A stretch of 64,000 nucleotides of DNA from Methylococcaceae bacterium (GTDB lineage: Bacteria > Pseudomonadota > Gammaproteobacteria > Methylococcales > Methylomonadaceae). Shown here piece after piece: positions 63,230 to 64,000 of the stretch. Below the pieces are notes generated by a model that was given only the letters and a program-made list of their open reading frames with translations, made no database searches and had not been told where the DNA came from. Location of the stretch: the NCBI GenBank assembly GCA_030693065.1, contig JAUYBL010000019.1, forward strand, positions 1 to 64,000. The letters run 5' to 3'. The stretch's first letter is position 1; every line of letters starts with the position of its first letter. Both the position numbers and the translations under genes were made by a program.

Positions 63230-63994
63230 ATGAGTATTATTATCAAAAACGCCACTGAAATTGAAAAAATGCGCACTGCTGGAAGACTAGCAGCAGAAGT
63301 TTTGGAAATGATAGAACCCTATGTCATTCCAGGTGTAAGCACCGATGAACTCGACCAAATCTGTCACGACTATATTGTTAATGTACAAAAAGCCATCCCT
63401 GCCCCACTTAACTATCACGGCTTTCCAAAATCGATTTGCACCTCAATAAACCAACAGGTTTGCCATGGCATTCCAAGCGATAAAAAACTTAAATCCGGCG
63501 ACATCGTTAATGTCGACATTACAGTTATTAAAGACGACTATCACGGTGACACCAGTAAAATGTTTTGCGTAGGAGAAGTTAACGCTCACGCCAAACGCCT
63601 AGTAAACGTCACTCGCGAAGCCATGTGGTTTGGCATCGAACAAGTCAAAGCTGGCGCCACACTGGGCGACATCGGCAATGCCATTCAAAAACATGCAGAG
63701 AGTAATCGCTATTCTGTAGTCAGAGAATTTTGCGGCCATGGCATAGGCAAAAAATTCCATGAAGAACCGCAAGTTTTACATTATGGCAAACCTGGCGAAG
63801 GTGAAGTTTTAAAAAGCGGCATGATTTTAACTATTGAACCTATGATTAATTTAGGTAAACGCCACATCAAAGTACTTGGCGATGGCTGGACCGTCATTAC
63901 CAAAGACAGAAGCCTCTCCGCACAATGGGAGCACACTATTCTGGTCACTGAACAAGGCTATGAAGTTCTAACTTTACGTGTCGAAGAAAAGTGA
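63230..63994 (+). CDS. map: Type I methionine aminopeptidase
   Basis: A 254-residue metalloenzyme that removes the initiator methionine from nascent proteins. Metal ligands are all in place: Asp in DIVNVDITVIKDDYHGDTSK (two Asp; motif given in part), His in CGHGIGKKFHEEP, Glu in ILTIEPMINLG and Glu in AQWEHTILVTE. The His in NYHGFPKSIC is the conserved substrate-side residue. Complete, ending ten bases before the 64-kb mark minus a few. Divergent from rpsB, the usual arrangement in gammaproteobacteria. Confidence 0.97.
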   Translation: MSIIIKNATEIEKMRTAGRLAAEVLEMIEPYVIPGVSTDELDQICHDYIVNVQKAIPAPLNYHGFPKSICTSINQQVCHGIPSDKKLKSGDIVNVDITVIKDDYHGDTSKMFCVGEVNAHAKRLVNVTREAMWFGIEQVKAGATLGDIGNAIQKHAESNRYSVVREFCGHGIGKKFHEEPQVLHYGKPGEGEVLKSGMILTIEPMINLGKRHIKVLGDGWTVITKDRSLSAQWEHTILVTEQGYEVLTLRVEEK

Positions 63995-64000
63995 CCACCT

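Noticed and set aside
1-64000. CRISPR arrays, tRNA or rRNA genes
   Set aside because: No regularly spaced repeats and no recognisable tRNA or rRNA sequence were seen on either strand when reading by eye.

Overview
The window looks like chromosomal DNA of a gammaproteobacterium, most likely a methanotroph-like member of the Methylococcales. This rests on the gene order of the housekeeping blocks (rpsB-tsf-pyrH-frr-uppS-cdsA-dxr-rseP; carA-carB-greA-yhbY-rlmE-ftsH), on PEP-CTERM surface-protein genes and on a bufferin locus. No methane oxidation gene is present, so the placement is an inference. No tRNA, rRNA or CRISPR array was seen.

Layout. (1) 1-3.5 kb, minus strand: a bufferin locus (bufA precursor, internal terminator, MNIO enzyme bufB cut by the window edge), then a PerM-type permease and an NnrS protein. 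(2) 3.5-11.9 kb, minus strand: a large TPR lipoprotein of the PEP-CTERM type; a patatin-like lipase with an N-terminal DUF4071/TPR region; a GH46-like muramidase/chitosanase-fold enzyme without signal peptide; an LprI-like lipoprotein; a CysZ-like membrane protein; mtnA. (3) 11.9-14.4 kb, plus strand: methylthioadenosine deaminase and an Old Yellow Enzyme. (4) 14.4-18.8 kb: a probable cyclic-di-GMP (GEMM-I-like) riboswitch with an overlapping terminator, controlling a PEP-CTERM repeat protein. That gene carries an AAAGC pentanucleotide repeat right after its start codon and a frameshift in its body. A secreted zinc metalloprotease follows behind its own structured leader. (5) 18.8-26.6 kb: a membrane-lipid head-group group (flippase-like protein, CDP-alcohol phosphatidyltransferase, divergent sulfatase-fold transferase), a COG2509 flavoprotein, a CheY-like regulator and a DEAD-box helicase.

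(6) 26.7-44.4 kb, all plus strand and visibly richer in A+T: one long polysaccharide cluster. It has an ABC exporter (wzm, wzt), five family-2 and two family-4-like glycosyltransferases, a fucosyltransferase-like protein, a pyruvyl transferase, a NodB deacetylase, an unrecognised 632-residue protein and an exosortase-A-associated O-glycosylation ligase. The cluster probably builds, decorates, exports and attaches a surface glycan; with the PEP-CTERM protein and the TPR lipoprotein it points to an exosortase/glycan surface system whose exosortase lies outside the window.

(7) 44.4-52.7 kb: carAB, greA, yhbY, rlmE, ftsH. (8) 52.7-54.7 kb: an IS1-family element (insA and insB both broken) split by a nested, also degenerate, IS630-family element; both pairs of terminal inverted repeats can be read. 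(9) 54.7-63 kb, minus strand: dsbC-like gene, rseP, dxr, cdsA, uppS, frr, pyrH, tsf, rpsB. (10) 63.2-64 kb: map, divergent from rpsB with overlapping promoters. The nested insertion sits where two normally separate conserved blocks meet, and bamA is missing downstream of rseP, suggesting a rearrangement there.
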